Shown: positions 1 to 8,949, counted from the first letter of the stretch. The stretch: DNA of 64,000 nt from an uncultured Ulvibacter sp. (GCA_913063405.1 CAJXZB010000002.1:94246-158245); one strand, 5' to 3'. Numbers and translations: made by a program. Notes: a model not told the origin generated them from the letters alone.

Positions 1-254
1 TCAGTAATGTAAAAAGGGCGTAACACTAATAGCCAAATCGCAAATCCTATTGCCAACAGCATTGAAGGCCAGGAAATAATATACCATAGACGCTTTGCCA
101 TGATCTTAAACTGATCCCCTAATATCTCCTTATCTGGAGAAGGTTTATGATAAGCCTCTATCTGATAAACAAAGAGTCTCACAATATAGAACAAGCCCGC
201 AAACCAGGTGATTACAAATATTAAATGAAGAGATTTTATATAGTTGTATTCCAT
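1..254 (-). CDS. hemJ: Protoporphyrinogen IX oxidase HemJ / CopD-like membrane protein, N-terminal part (cut by window edge)
   Basis: The reverse strand opens with ATG at 254 and stays open to the left edge, giving about 84 residues that begin MEYNYIKSLHLIFVITWFAG. Two hydrophobic helices are visible, and the His in the first (SLHLIF) together with an RLFVYQ motif fits the HemJ (UPF0093) family. HemJ is a small heme-containing membrane enzyme that oxidises protoporphyrinogen IX to protoporphyrin IX, the step before ferrochelatase. The hemH and hemA-B genes next to it support the assignment. The C-terminus lies outside the window. A generic CopD-like protein is the main alternative. Confidence 0.82.
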   Translation of the reverse strand, partial: MEYNYIKSLHLIFVITWFAGLFYIVRLFVYQIEAYHKPSPDKEILGDQFKIMAKRLWYIISWPSMLLAIGFAIWLLVLRPFYIT

Positions 255-322
255 TATTTCTTTTCGTCTTCAACAAATAAAATAGTTTAAAAGATCTTTA
301 AAGATACGTATTTCTAAAAAGT

Positions 323-1699
323 CTAATGTACCATTTCTCGCACTTCCTTGTTCAAATAATAGCCAGTAACAATCGTTGAAAGTACATCTGCAATAGGAAA
401 GGAAATCCAAACACCCCAGACTCCAAAAAACCGTGGAAGAACTAAAACCAGTGGAATTAAAAAGAAACCTTGCTTGGTTAAACTCAACAATAAAGCAGGA
501 ATCGTCTTCCCAATTGCTTGGAAATAAGACGCCCCTATCAGCTGAACAGCAATAACTGGCGTTGCTGCAAAAACCCAACGCAAAGCTGAGGGAGTTCGAC
601 TTAATATTTCATTATTGTTCGCCAAGGTTTCAGGGCTTAGTCCTTCTTTATTACTAATGAAGATGGAAACTATTTCGGAAGGAAATACCATTATCAAAAT
701 AAAAATAAACAAGGCCAGTCCGCCTGAATATTTAATGGAGGTATTAATAGACTCTCTTACACGTTCAAATTTTTCAGCACCAAAGTTATAACCCGCGATT
801 GGTAAAAACCCTTGATTAACGCCAATAACTGGAAAGAGGGCAAACATGAGCATTCTGCTAATAATTCCGTAGGAAGCTACATCCAAAGCATCTCCGTGAA
901 CGATAAGAACATTATTTAGTAAAATAACCAACACGCTTATCACTGCCTGACGAGCAAGCGTCACCGAACTCAAACTACTTATCTCACTTACGATCTTTAG
1001 TTTAAGTTTAAATGAATTTAAGGTAAGTCGTAATTCGCTTTTTGCTACAAAAAACCAAAGAATAAAAACAAAGCAAATTCCATAACTAATAAATGTTGCC
1101 CAGGCCGCCCCTTCCATTCCATAGTCAAGAACATTAATAAGGATATAATCCATAAAAATATTCCCGATGGCCGGTAACATCATCGCATACATAGCAAATT
1201 TTGGCTTGCCTTCTGCCCGAATGACACTATTCCCCATCATACACATCGATAGCATTACTATACCGTACATGACGATGCGATAATAAATAAGCGCTAGATC
1301 TTTGAAAGAATCATCAGCGCCAAAAAATTCGATCAAATAATCCTGAAAAACAAGCCCTAGAACAGCTAATAGTCCTGAAGTTAAAAAGGTAAGTGTCACC
1401 TGATTTCCAAAAACCTGAAGGGCCTTATTATCGTCCCCAGAGCCCAAAGCTCTCGACAAAACAGAACTTCCTCCAATACCAATCGCCAAGCCTATGGCAC
1501 CAATAAAAAAGGTGACAGGGATTACTACTGTAATTGCAGAAATTGCCAAAGGACCAATCCATCGACCTACAAAAATTGTGTCGACAATCATATTTAATGA
1601 CATCACCAAAATTCCTATTGAAGCAGGAACAGCCTGTCTTACTAGTAATTTACTGATAGGGTCCGTCCCAAGGGTCGTAGACTTTTTTTCGTTAGCCAT
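323..1699 (-). CDS. MATE family multidrug/Na+ efflux transporter
   Basis: This 458-residue protein is strongly hydrophobic, with about twelve membrane segments in two similar halves. The N-terminal half carries the MATE pattern PISKLLVRQAVPASIGILVM followed by IVDTIFVGRWIG. MATE proteins exchange Na+ or H+ for drugs or metabolites across the inner membrane, and full length is normal for the family. Its ATG overlaps the hemH stop by one base (TAATG), so the two are translationally coupled. Its place between hemH and hemJ might mean export of porphyrin or another toxic intermediate. That is inference; no substrate can be read from the sequence. Confidence 0.9.
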   Translation of the reverse strand: MANEKKSTTLGTDPISKLLVRQAVPASIGILVMSLNMIVDTIFVGRWIGPLAISAITVVIPVTFFIGAIGLAIGIGGSSVLSRALGSGDDNKALQVFGNQVTLTFLTSGLLAVLGLVFQDYLIEFFGADDSFKDLALIYYRIVMYGIVMLSMCMMGNSVIRAEGKPKFAMYAMMLPAIGNIFMDYILINVLDYGMEGAAWATFISYGICFVFILWFFVAKSELRLTLNSFKLKLKIVSEISSLSSVTLARQAVISVLVILLNNVLIVHGDALDVASYGIISRMLMFALFPVIGVNQGFLPIAGYNFGAEKFERVRESINTSIKYSGGLALFIFILIMVFPSEIVSIFISNKEGLSPETLANNNEILSRTPSALRWVFAATPVIAVQLIGASYFQAIGKTIPALLLSLTKQGFFLIPLVLVLPRFFGVWGVWISFPIADVLSTIVTGYYLNKEVREMVH

Positions 1700-2736
1700 T
1701 ATGCGATGGCCGTTTTAAGATCTTTTATCTGCCATGCGTCAATCCAATCTGCCATTACTCCAGCCCAATCATCACGATCATTAAGACATGGCACAACAGT
1801 AAATTCTTTTCCGCCTACCTCATGAAATATTTCTTCCCCCTCCATTGCAATTTCTTCTAGTGTTTCAAGACAATCACTCACAAAAGCTGGAGTGACAATC
1901 GCCATTTTTTTAGTTCCTGACAGTCCCATCCGTTCAATTGTTCGATCGGTATATGGTTGCAGCCAAGGATCAAACCCAAGACGTGATTGAAAGGACGTAG
2001 AATAAGTCCCTTCTTTCAATTTAAGTTTTTCTGCCACTCTTCTTGTAGTATCTAAACACTGATGACGATAGCAAAACTGATGTGCTTTAGATGCAGTATC
2101 ACAACAGACCCTATCAATCTGACAGTGTGATTTTGTTATATCACTTTTTCTAATATGTCGCTCTGGCACCCCGTGGTAGCTAAATAACAAATGTTCATAG
2201 TCAACGTCCTTCAAGCCTTCAGAAATACTGGCCGACAAGACATCGATATACTCCTGTTTCTTATAAAACGAAGGTAAAGATGTAATTTCAAGTTGTGGAA
2301 AAAACTCCTTTTGTAGTTCCTCTATTTTAACATTGATTGTTTCTGTGGTTGCCATTGCAAATTGAGGGTATAATGAAATTACTAAAACATCATTTACGTT
2401 TTGATCAACTAATTCCTGCAATCCATTTTGTAAAGTCATACTCCCGTAACGCATTGCCAAAGCAACGGGTAATGTAACTTTTTCTTGTATTTTTTTCTGA
2501 AGCCTTTCAGAAATAACAATAAGAGGAGAGCCTTCTTCCCACCAAATTTTTTGATATGCAGCAGCCGATTTCTTTGGACGTGTATTTAAAATGATACCTC
2601 GAACCAATAAAATTCTCGCCCAACGTGGAACATCAATTACTCGAGGATCCATTAAGAATTCATCAAGATATTTTTTTACATCTTTGGAATTCGTACTGTC
2701 CGGTGAACCAAGATTTACTAGGAGAACTCCCTTCAT
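1699..2736 (-). CDS. hemH: Ferrochelatase
   Basis: HemH inserts Fe2+ into protoporphyrin IX to make protoheme. The 345-residue protein has the family signature SYHGVPERH (catalytic His about residue 188) and the acidic motif SDCLETLEEI (Glu about 291). A Cys-rich stretch, CQIDRVCCDTASKAHQFCYRHQC, lies around residues 205-227; some ferrochelatases hold a [2Fe-2S] cluster, but whether this one does cannot be settled here. The gene is coupled to the MATE gene downstream. A promoter core reading TATTTTTG on the minus strand lies 19 bases upstream of its ATG. It stands near, but apart from, the main hemA operon. Confidence 0.97.
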   Translation of the reverse strand: MKGVLLVNLGSPDSTNSKDVKKYLDEFLMDPRVIDVPRWARILLVRGIILNTRPKKSAAAYQKIWWEEGSPLIVISERLQKKIQEKVTLPVALAMRYGSMTLQNGLQELVDQNVNDVLVISLYPQFAMATTETINVKIEELQKEFFPQLEITSLPSFYKKQEYIDVLSASISEGLKDVDYEHLLFSYHGVPERHIRKSDITKSHCQIDRVCCDTASKAHQFCYRHQCLDTTRRVAEKLKLKEGTYSTSFQSRLGFDPWLQPYTDRTIERMGLSGTKKMAIVTPAFVSDCLETLEEIAMEGEEIFHEVGGKEFTVVPCLNDRDDWAGVMADWIDAWQIKDLKTAIA

Positions 2737-2755
2737 TTTTCAAACAATTTGAAGG

Positions 2756-2763
2756 CAAAAATA
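2756..2763 (-). promoter_or_regulatory. Promoter core (-7 element) of hemH
   Basis: On the minus strand this reads TATTTTTG, an exact match to the Bacteroidota -7 consensus TAnnTTTG, 19 bases before the hemH ATG. No convincing -33 TTTG was seen at the usual spacing, so the match rests on the core and its position. Confidence 0.55.
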
Positions 2764-2825
2764 CCGATAATTATACAATAAAATAAGGAAGACAGTAGAT
2801 TGTCTCTATAACCCAATCGTCAAAC

Positions 2826-3332
2826 TTAACCCTTCTGAAGTTGAATCGTTTTTTCCTTCCCCTTTTGAGGTTGTTGGATTGGTGCTTTTCCAGGAAAGAC
2901 TAAACTAGTACTACTATAGGTAGAACCAAAAGTTTCTGCTGCAAGGAAAACCTGAGAGATAGCATCTTCCATTTGAGTTTCTGAAAGTTCGTTAAGGGGA
3001 TGAATAAAAACAGCCCACATTACCTCATCGGAAATTGCATATTTGACATCAAGAGCAGTATGAAAATTCGCCAAAAGGGAATTCAAAATTTCTTCTCCCG
3101 AAAGTGTTGAAACTTCTGTAACCGGAGACATGATGCGCATCCTGTTATGATTCTCATCTGTAATGCAAATAAGTAACCGACCCCTTATTGAAAAACTCCA
3201 ATTCCCAGAGTTCCCTTCAACCGAATCGGACATGCGAAAAATAACATTCTCTAAAATTTCGTTATTGGTTTCTTGACTAAAGGTTTGAAACGTAAAAAAG
3301 AGAAGTGCAACTAATAGGAGTAATTTTTTCAT
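2826..3332 (-). CDS. Secreted hypothetical protein with signal peptide
   Basis: This 168-residue protein starts with a clear Sec signal peptide (MKKLLLLVALLFFTFQTFSQ, cleavage probably after FSQ or nearby). The mature part has short beta strands and one helix (ETQMEDAISQVFLAAETFGS), with an RGRLLICITDENHNRMRIMS segment. The layout resembles small YbjN or secretion-chaperone-like folds, but that is only an impression from pattern and I do not recognise the family. The last 20 residues are Lys/Gln-rich and probably disordered. It is a single gene between hemH and the AraC regulator. A long palindrome 33-53 bases upstream of its start (3365-3385) is probably its operator. Confidence 0.75.
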   Translation of the reverse strand: MKKLLLLVALLFFTFQTFSQETNNEILENVIFRMSDSVEGNSGNWSFSIRGRLLICITDENHNRMRIMSPVTEVSTLSGEEILNSLLANFHTALDVKYAISDEVMWAVFIHPLNELSETQMEDAISQVFLAAETFGSTYSSTSLVFPGKAPIQQPQKGKEKTIQLQKG

Positions 3333-3364
3333 AGCAAAAACATCTAAAAGATAGGTCGTAAATA

Positions 3365-3385
3365 ATTCTTGAAAATTTCAAGAAT
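3365..3385. promoter_or_regulatory. 21-bp palindrome, candidate operator
   Basis: The left arm ATTCTTGAAA (3365-3374) and the right arm TTTCAAGAAT (3376-3385) are perfect reverse complements around one central A. The site lies between the stop of the AraC gene (3404) and the start of the secreted protein gene at 3332. The run is AT-rich with no following T tract in either direction, so an operator fits better than a terminator. Confidence 0.5.
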
Positions 3386-3403
3386 AGTAATTTTAATCTA
3401 ACA

Positions 3404-4297
3404 TTATTGGACCGAGAGGCTCATCAAATACTTCTTAGGTGTGGTCCCAAATTTCTTTTTAAAAGCCACTATAAAATGACTGGAAGTACTGTACCCAACC
3501 TTCAGCCCAACTTCGTTCACATTGTGTGAGCCTGAAGCCAATAATTGTCGTGCAACCTCCATTTTATAATCAAACAAAAAACTAAACACGGAGTCACCAT
3601 AAACCTGCTTAAACCCCTCTTTTAAGCGATTTAAAGGGAGATTGATTTCGTCCGAAAGTTCGTGTAAAGTTGGTGGTTCAGCCATTCGAGCAATGATAAT
3701 CTGTTTGGCTTGTTTGATTTTTGACACATTATCTTCATCTTTCAGAAAAGGGCATTGTTCAATATCTGCATCTGCGGGTCTATTAAAATACAGACTTAAC
3801 AGCTCATAGGCCTTTCCTTTAAAGTAAAGCGGTTTTACCGAAGGATGTAAATTGTAATTCATGAGTTGATTGAGAACAATCGCCATAGAAGGGGAAATAT
3901 GGGCATCCTTATAATACTTTCTATCCTTGTTCTCTTCACTTAGAAAAGTAATATAATTGGCCTCAGTAGAAAATAAGCCATGAAATTTTTCAATAGGTAA
4001 TAAAACTGAAAGCACCCAAGAATCTGAATTTACAGTTAGGTTAAGCGGTAAGTCACGTTCCGGATTATATAACAGCAACGATTTTGCCTCTAATAATGGT
4101 AATTTATAATTGCCATCGTTAAAACTAAAACTCGCCTGTCCCTTAATACAGAAATGAAACTGTACAAAGTTTGAGCTCACTTCACGTCTATAAAGAACAT
4201 CCTTCTTGGTCTCATTATTGAATGTTAGGATATAAAAGCCATCTTCTATAATCGTTTCATTATAAACTCCTTCGGAAATATTCTTAGTAGAAATCAT
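3404..4297 (-). CDS. AraC-family transcriptional regulator, divergent from hemA
   Basis: The C-terminal about 100 residues form a double helix-turn-helix of the AraC/XylS type: PPTLHELSDEINLPLNRLKE is the first HTH, and NEVGLKVGYSTSSHFIVAFK with the FGTTPKKYL ending is the second. The N-terminal about 190 residues look like a cupin-type sensor domain with no obvious ligand motif. I place the start at the ATG at 4297 (MISTKNISEGVY). The frame is open to an ATG at 4354, but the extra residues (MVMTLLFMFDLLSSKNKMH) do not look like a conserved start. It is transcribed away from hemA and shares a 302-base intergenic region with it, so it could control the heme operon. That is inference from position. 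Confidence 0.88.
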   Translation of the reverse strand: MISTKNISEGVYNETIIEDGFYILTFNNETKKDVLYRREVSSNFVQFHFCIKGQASFSFNDGNYKLPLLEAKSLLLYNPERDLPLNLTVNSDSWVLSVLLPIEKFHGLFSTEANYITFLSEENKDRKYYKDAHISPSMAIVLNQLMNYNLHPSVKPLYFKGKAYELLSLYFNRPADADIEQCPFLKDEDNVSKIKQAKQIIIARMAEPPTLHELSDEINLPLNRLKEGFKQVYGDSVFSFLFDYKMEVARQLLASGSHNVNEVGLKVGYSTSSHFIVAFKKKFGTTPKKYLMSLSVQ

Positions 4298-4429
4298 GTG
4301 CATCTTATTTTTACTTGATAACAAATCAAACATGAAAAGTAAGGTCATCACCAAGGAAACGGTTCTAATAAAAGAAGTAAACTTTGAGCGACATTTTTTT
4401 CAGAAATCATTTGAATTAAATTCTTTCTT

Positions 4430-4448
4430 ATTTAGAACTATTCTAAAT
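4430..4448. promoter_or_regulatory. 19-bp Fur/PerR-like palindrome upstream of hemA
   Basis: The sequence is ATTTAGAA-CTA-TTCTAAAT, two perfect 8-base arms around three bases. The length and TTAGAAnnATTCTAA character match Fur-superfamily boxes (Fur, PerR). It lies 152 bases before the hemA ATG. In Bacillus subtilis PerR controls hemAXCDBL, so a peroxide or iron regulator acting here would make sense. The protein that binds it cannot be known from this window. Confidence 0.5.
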
Positions 4449-4494
4449 TGATTACATACAAAAGCTTCTTCAAGTATCGAATTTAAGCGTTTTA

Positions 4495-4510
4495 GATGAC
4501 ATATGTCATC
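4495..4510. promoter_or_regulatory. 16-bp perfect palindrome GATGACATATGTCATC
   Basis: The site is a perfect dyad with no spacer, 90 bases before the hemA ATG and followed by TTTTT. With no loop and low GC it would make a poor terminator, so a dimeric regulator site is the more likely role. AraC proteins usually bind direct repeats, so the neighbouring AraC protein is not the obvious ligand. Confidence 0.5.
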
Positions 4511-4580
4511 TTTTTATAAAAATCAACAAACTTCGACACTATTGATGCGGCTAGCGTTACTTTTTGTGATAAAATGCTAT

Positions 4581-4588
4581 TACATTTG
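4581..4588 (+). promoter_or_regulatory. Promoter core of the hemA operon
   Basis: TACATTTG matches TAnnTTTG exactly. A TTTG lies at 4563-4566, a little closer than the usual -33 spacing. The core ends 11 bases before the ATG, so the transcript would have only a few leader bases. Confidence 0.6.
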
Positions 4589-4599
4589 CCTCTTCAGCT

Positions 4600-5871
4600 A
4601 TGAAAATAAACGGTAAGCGACATATTTCATCTACCTCCGAAGGAAATTTCTACGCCATAGGTCTTAACTACAAAAAGGCAGATGCTGACACAAGAGGTCA
4701 TTTCAGTATTAGTGATACTGCCCAACAGAACATTCTTGCTCAAGCGAAAAAAGAAAATATTCCTTCCTTAACTGTTATTTCCACCTGCAATCGCACCGAA
4801 CTATACGGAGAAGCTGAACATCCATTTCAGATCATAAAACTCCTATGTAAGCATACCCAAGGTACAGTCGAAGAATTTGAAAAAGTGGCGTATGTTCATA
4901 AAAACAAAGAGGCCGTTTCTCATCTTTTTAAAGTGGGAACAGGTTTGGATAGCCAAATTCTAGGTGATTTCGAAATTATTAGTCAACTAAGAAGTGGTTT
5001 TAGACGTTCGAAAAAAGCGGGGCTTATGACTCCTTTTATGGAACGTATGGCCAATGCCGTAATTCAGGCCAGCAAGAAAATTAAGAATGAAACTGAAATT
5101 TCGAGTGGGGCTACTTCGGTAAGCTTTGCAGCTGTTCAATATATTATGGCTCGAGTACCTTACGTTTCAGAAAAAAACATTCTTCTTTTTGGGACAGGTA
5201 AAATTGGCAGAAACACCTGTGAAAATCTTATTAAACATACCAAAAATGAGCATATAACACTCATTAACCGCACTAAAAATAAGGCAGAAAAAATTGCTGG
5301 TAAATTTAATTTGGTTGTCAAGGATTACGCTAACATCCAAAGTGAAATAGCGCAGACCGACGTAATGATTGTTGCTACAGGTGCACAGAGTCCAACAATT
5401 TCGAAGGAACTTTTATACCTTAATAGACCTTTACTGATTCTAGATTTATCGATCCCAAAAAACGTGTCCAATAATGTGACCGAAAATCCCTTTGTAACAC
5501 TTGTTCATTTGGACGACTTATCCAATGTAACCGATAAGACTTTAGAACATAGAGCATCCCAAATACCAATGGCTAAGGAAATCATTGAAGACATCGAAAC
5601 CGAGTTTAATACTTGGGCAGAAAACCGAAAATTTGCACCTACTATTCAAGCTTTGAAGGTGAAATTGGTGGAAATAAAAGCTGGTGAAATTGATTTTCAG
5701 CGAAAAAAATTAAATGATTTTAATGAGGAGCAGGCCGAAATAATTAGCAATAGAATTATCCAAAAAATTACAACTCATTTCGCTAATCACTTAAAGGATG
5801 ATTCTATTTCTACCTCTAAGAGTGTTGAGTTGATCAATAAAGTATTTCAACTTTCAACAGAGACATCGTGA
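4600..5871 (+). CDS. hemA: Glutamyl-tRNA reductase
   Basis: HemA reduces glutamyl-tRNA to glutamate-1-semialdehyde with NADPH, the first committed step of C5-pathway heme synthesis. The 423-residue protein has the active-site motif STCNRTELYGEA (nucleophile Cys63) and the conserved LDSQILGD region. A Rossmann NADPH domain begins NILLFGTGKIGRNTCENL around residue 196, and a C-terminal helical dimerisation domain follows. It opens the heme operon and its stop overlaps the hemC GTG start by three bases. hemL, the next enzyme, is not in this window. Confidence 0.97.
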   Translation: MKINGKRHISSTSEGNFYAIGLNYKKADADTRGHFSISDTAQQNILAQAKKENIPSLTVISTCNRTELYGEAEHPFQIIKLLCKHTQGTVEEFEKVAYVHKNKEAVSHLFKVGTGLDSQILGDFEIISQLRSGFRRSKKAGLMTPFMERMANAVIQASKKIKNETEISSGATSVSFAAVQYIMARVPYVSEKNILLFGTGKIGRNTCENLIKHTKNEHITLINRTKNKAEKIAGKFNLVVKDYANIQSEIAQTDVMIVATGAQSPTISKELLYLNRPLLILDLSIPKNVSNNVTENPFVTLVHLDDLSNVTDKTLEHRASQIPMAKEIIEDIETEFNTWAENRKFAPTIQALKVKLVEIKAGEIDFQRKKLNDFNEEQAEIISNRIIQKITTHFANHLKDDSISTSKSVELINKVFQLSTETS

Positions 5872-6779
5872 AAAAACTGATTCGAATTGGCACTCGCGAT
5901 AGTCAATTGGCCTTATGGCAAGCCAATACAGTAAAGGATAAACTCGAAAACCTTGGTTATGAAACCGTATTAGTTCCTGTTAAATCCACCGGAGATATTG
6001 TCCTAGATAAACCACTCTATGAACTCGGCATTACTGGTATTTTTACCAAAACACTTGATGTAGCTATGCTCAATGGCTCTGTGGATATCGCTGTTCATAG
6101 TATGAAAGATGTCCCAACATTATTACCCGATGGCATTGTGCAAACAGCCGTTTTGGAAAGAGCCTCCCCTTTGGACATATTAGTAAAAGAAAGTGGTGCC
6201 AATTTTAAAAAAAAATGCACTATCGCAACGGGAAGTCTTAGGAGAAAGGCACAATGGCTTCACCTCTATCCGCATCATATTGTTGTTGGCTTGCGAGGAA
6301 ACGTAAATACAAGACTTAAGAAGTTAAGAGAAAGCAGCTGGCAAGGTGCAATTTTTGCCAAAGCAGGTTTGGAACGAATTAATGTTCTTCCAGATAATCA
6401 CCAGAATTTAGACTGGATGGTACCTGCGCCTGCGCAAGGCGCAATGGTTGTTGTTGCCCTCGAAAAGGATTCCTTTTCTGTTGAAGCCACATCAAAACTC
6501 AATCATAAAGATTCTGATGTTTGCACCTGTATTGAAAGAGAATTTCTTCGAGTCCTTGAAGGAGGGTGTACAGCACCTATTGGTGCCATTGCGACCATAA
6601 ATGGAGACTTAATAAAGTTTAAAGGGGTTTTGTTTTCCCTTGATGGAACTAACAAACTTGAGATAGATAAATCTATTTCAATTTCTAGATATAAAGGGTT
6701 TGGAAGAAATTGTGCCCTAGAAATTTTGACAAATGGGGGTCAAGAATTGATGCAGCAAATAAAAGCTGAGACAAAATGA
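5868..6779 (+). CDS. hemC: Hydroxymethylbilane synthase (porphobilinogen deaminase)
   Basis: HemC joins four porphobilinogen units into hydroxymethylbilane. The motifs RIGTRDSQLALWQAN at the start, HSMKDVP (catalytic Asp about 81), TGSLRRKAQ, LRGNVNTRLKKL and the cofactor-binding LEGGCTAPIG (Cys about 234, dipyrromethane attachment) are all present. At 303 residues it is the usual length. Translation starts at GTG 5868, inside the hemA stop (GTGA overlap), and the gene ends with an ATGA overlap into hemD. Both overlaps indicate coupled translation. Confidence 0.97.
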   Translation: MKKLIRIGTRDSQLALWQANTVKDKLENLGYETVLVPVKSTGDIVLDKPLYELGITGIFTKTLDVAMLNGSVDIAVHSMKDVPTLLPDGIVQTAVLERASPLDILVKESGANFKKKCTIATGSLRRKAQWLHLYPHHIVVGLRGNVNTRLKKLRESSWQGAIFAKAGLERINVLPDNHQNLDWMVPAPAQGAMVVVALEKDSFSVEATSKLNHKDSDVCTCIEREFLRVLEGGCTAPIGAIATINGDLIKFKGVLFSLDGTNKLEIDKSISISRYKGFGRNCALEILTNGGQELMQQIKAETK

Positions 6780-7429
6780 AATCAGTTCTATCAACAAAGA
6801 AACTTGTACCCACCCAAAGAGAAACTCTGAGAAATGCTGGATGGAGCCTAGTTGAATACGACGCCATTAAGGTCGCCTATTTATCGTTTGAAATTTCGAA
6901 AAATATAGAGAATGCCATTTTTACAAGTCAAAATGCCGTAAGATCTTTCTTAGAAAACGAAGACGGCTCCAAAAATAGAATAAGTCGATGTTTTTGTGTT
7001 GGTGAAAAAACACAAAAACTTCTAGAAGAAAACGGGTTAAAAGTAATCAAAAGGGCTAAAAATGCATCAAATCTAGCACATTTTATAATAAAAGAGCATC
7101 AAAATAACTCTTTTCACTTTTTTTGTGGTAATCTAAAAAGAGATGAAATCCCCTCTATGCTGAAAACTGCGAAAATCGATATTTTTGAAGTAAAAGTGTA
7201 CGAAACAAAGCTACTTTTAAAACATTTTGATCAAAATTGGGATAAAATACTATTTTTTAGCCCTAGTGCGATTAAAAGTTTTACCGCTGAAAACCAAATA
7301 GGAAATAGCCAGGTAATTTGTATTGGAGAAACAACCGCTTCTGAAGCAAAAAAATACACCAACAACATTATACTAGCGACGGAAACCACAATAGATAGTG
7401 TGATTAATGAAGCGGTAAAGACACATTAA
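6776..7429 (+). CDS. hemD: Uroporphyrinogen-III synthase
   Basis: HemD closes and isomerises hydroxymethylbilane to uroporphyrinogen III. The family is poorly conserved. The supporting features are the start SVLSTKKLVPTQRETLRNAG, the TSQNAVRSF motif (residues about 46-54), the second-domain KILFFSPSAIKSF and the C-terminal ICIGETTASEAKK. At 217 residues it is slightly short but covers both alpha/beta domains. The ATGA overlap with hemC and the 3-base gap to hemE support the call strongly. Confidence 0.92.
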   Translation: MKSVLSTKKLVPTQRETLRNAGWSLVEYDAIKVAYLSFEISKNIENAIFTSQNAVRSFLENEDGSKNRISRCFCVGEKTQKLLEENGLKVIKRAKNASNLAHFIIKEHQNNSFHFFCGNLKRDEIPSMLKTAKIDIFEVKVYETKLLLKHFDQNWDKILFFSPSAIKSFTAENQIGNSQVICIGETTASEAKKYTNNIILATETTIDSVINEAVKTH

Positions 7430-7432
7430 AAA

Positions 7433-8464
7433 ATGATAAAAAACGATTTATTCTTAAAAGCATTAAAAGGTGAAACTCTAGATCGCCCTCCTGTTTGGAT
7501 GATGCGTCAAGCCGGACGTTATTTACCCGAATTTATGGAGATCAAAGAGAAATACGATTTCTTTACTCGTTGTCAAACGCCGGAACTTGCCAGTGAAATA
7601 ACTATGCAACCCATTCGTCGTTACGGTATGGATGCGGCGATTTTATTTAGCGACATATTGGTTATACCACAGGCCATGAATATTCATGTGGAAATGAAAC
7701 CAGGGCTAGGCCCTTGGTTACCAGAGCCAATACGAACACAAAAAGATTTAGAGCGGGTAATTGTTCCAGATATTCATGAAACCTTAGGGTATGTGATGGA
7801 AGCTATTAAAATGACCAAGGAAAAACTAAACGAAGAAATTCCATTGATTGGTTTTGCCGGAAGTCCTTGGACAATTCTTTGTTATTGTGTTCAAGGGCAG
7901 GGCAGTAAAACATTTGATAAGGCAAAGGAATTTTGTTTTACGCAGCCTACCACCGCGCACGAACTGCTTCAGAAAATAACGGATACTACAGTCTTATATT
8001 TAAAAGAAAAAGTAAAAGCCGGTGTTAATGCGGTGCAACTTTTTGATAGTTGGGGTGGAATGCTATCCCCAACAGATTACCAGGAATTTAGCTGGCAATA
8101 TATGCAGCAGATTATCGACGCATTGGAAGGCCTAATACCTGTCATTGCTTTTGGTAAGGGTTGTTGGTTTGCTCTTGACACTATGGCAAAAAGTGGTGTC
8201 TCAGCTTTAGGGATTGATTGGACTTGTTCTGCAAAAAATGCCCGTTACTTAACTGGAGGGAAAATTACATTACAAGGTAACTTTGACCCGGTTCGATTAT
8301 TAAGTCCTCCTTCTGTAATTAAAACAATGGTAAAGGAGATGATTGACGACTTTGGGAAAGATAGATATATTGTAAATTTAGGTCACGGAATAGTACCCAA
8401 TGTACCAGTCGAAAATGCAGCTGCCTTTATTGAAGCCGTTAAAAGTTATAAAGCTGAAGGTTGA
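7433..8464 (+). CDS. hemE: Uroporphyrinogen decarboxylase
   Basis: HemE removes four carboxylates from uroporphyrinogen III to give coproporphyrinogen III. The N-terminal signature [17 protein letters not shown] (with the substrate-binding Arg residues), the [13 protein letters not shown] motif and the second signature [12 protein letters not shown] are intact. At 343 residues it is normal length. Its TGA overlaps a TTG start for the next gene, keeping the operon tightly packed. Confidence 0.97.
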   Translation: MIKNDLFLKALKGETLDRPPVWMMRQAGRYLPEFMEIKEKYDFFTRCQTPELASEITMQPIRRYGMDAAILFSDILVIPQAMNIHVEMKPGLGPWLPEPIRTQKDLERVIVPDIHETLGYVMEAIKMTKEKLNEEIPLIGFAGSPWTILCYCVQGQGSKTFDKAKEFCFTQPTTAHELLQKITDTTVLYLKEKVKAGVNAVQLFDSWGGMLSPTDYQEFSWQYMQQIIDALEGLIPVIAFGKGCWFALDTMAKSGVSALGIDWTCSAKNARYLTGGKITLQGNFDPVRLLSPPSVIKTMVKEMIDDFGKDRYIVNLGHGIVPNVPVENAAAFIEAVKSYKAEG

Positions 8465-8949
8465 ATATTTGGATTCGAATAAGACGATTAAATATACAAC
8501 AGTTATTTCAACTGTCGATGCTCTTTTTAAGTAGCCCGCTGTTAATTCGTCCAACTATTTGGGCATCAAAAACAACAATGACTATATGCGATGATTTGTT
8601 TGGCCGAAGTCACCATAGGAGCAATAAAGCTAATGCATTTAGACATGCATTATGGAATGTTCTAATTTGTCAAAAAACTCTTAAAAAAACAAAAAACAAG
8701 AAAAAATCGATAATTTGGACTAAAAAAGTGACTGATTTATACGAAAAAATGACTCAAAATGAAATTTTAGAGCAAAACATGGATTTACACAATAATGAAG
8801 TTGGCAGAATGCTGTTTTTTGATCTTTTTGATCAAAATGAAGCGACAATAATTGATTTTTTGAATAAAAAGAGTCAAAATGCTATTAAACTGGCCAAAAC
8901 TGAAAGCGTCCATAATTACAAAGATCAACTAGTTTACTTAGAAGAATGA
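8461..8949 (+). CDS. DUF6973-like protein embedded in the heme operon
   Basis: The 162-residue product has a conserved pattern NAFRHALWN (residues about 58-66) and later [14 protein letters not shown] (about 105-118). His and Asn/Asp residues recur in the way typical of the DUF6973 family, whose function is unknown. A hydrophobic stretch near residues 16-35 may be a membrane or signal segment. I take the TTG at 8461, which overlaps the hemE stop by three bases; an ATG at 8518 is the alternative. The ATGA overlap with the next gene shows it is translated as part of the operon. Nothing in it points to a heme reaction. Confidence 0.75.
   Translation: MNIWIRIRRLNIQQLFQLSMLFLSSPLLIRPTIWASKTTMTICDDLFGRSHHRSNKANAFRHALWNVLICQKTLKKTKNKKKSIIWTKKVTDLYEKMTQNEILEQNMDLHNNEVGRMLFFDLFDQNEATIIDFLNKKSQNAIKLAKTESVHNYKDQLVYLEE

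Larger units (their letters stand above)
4298..4599. promoter_or_regulatory. Divergent araC/hemA control region
   Basis: This gene-free stretch holds a 19-bp Fur/PerR-like palindrome (4430-4448), a 16-bp perfect palindrome (4495-4510) and the hemA promoter core (4581-4588). No CAAAnnTA (minus-strand -7) was found for the AraC gene. The region is very AT-rich. Confidence 0.6.
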
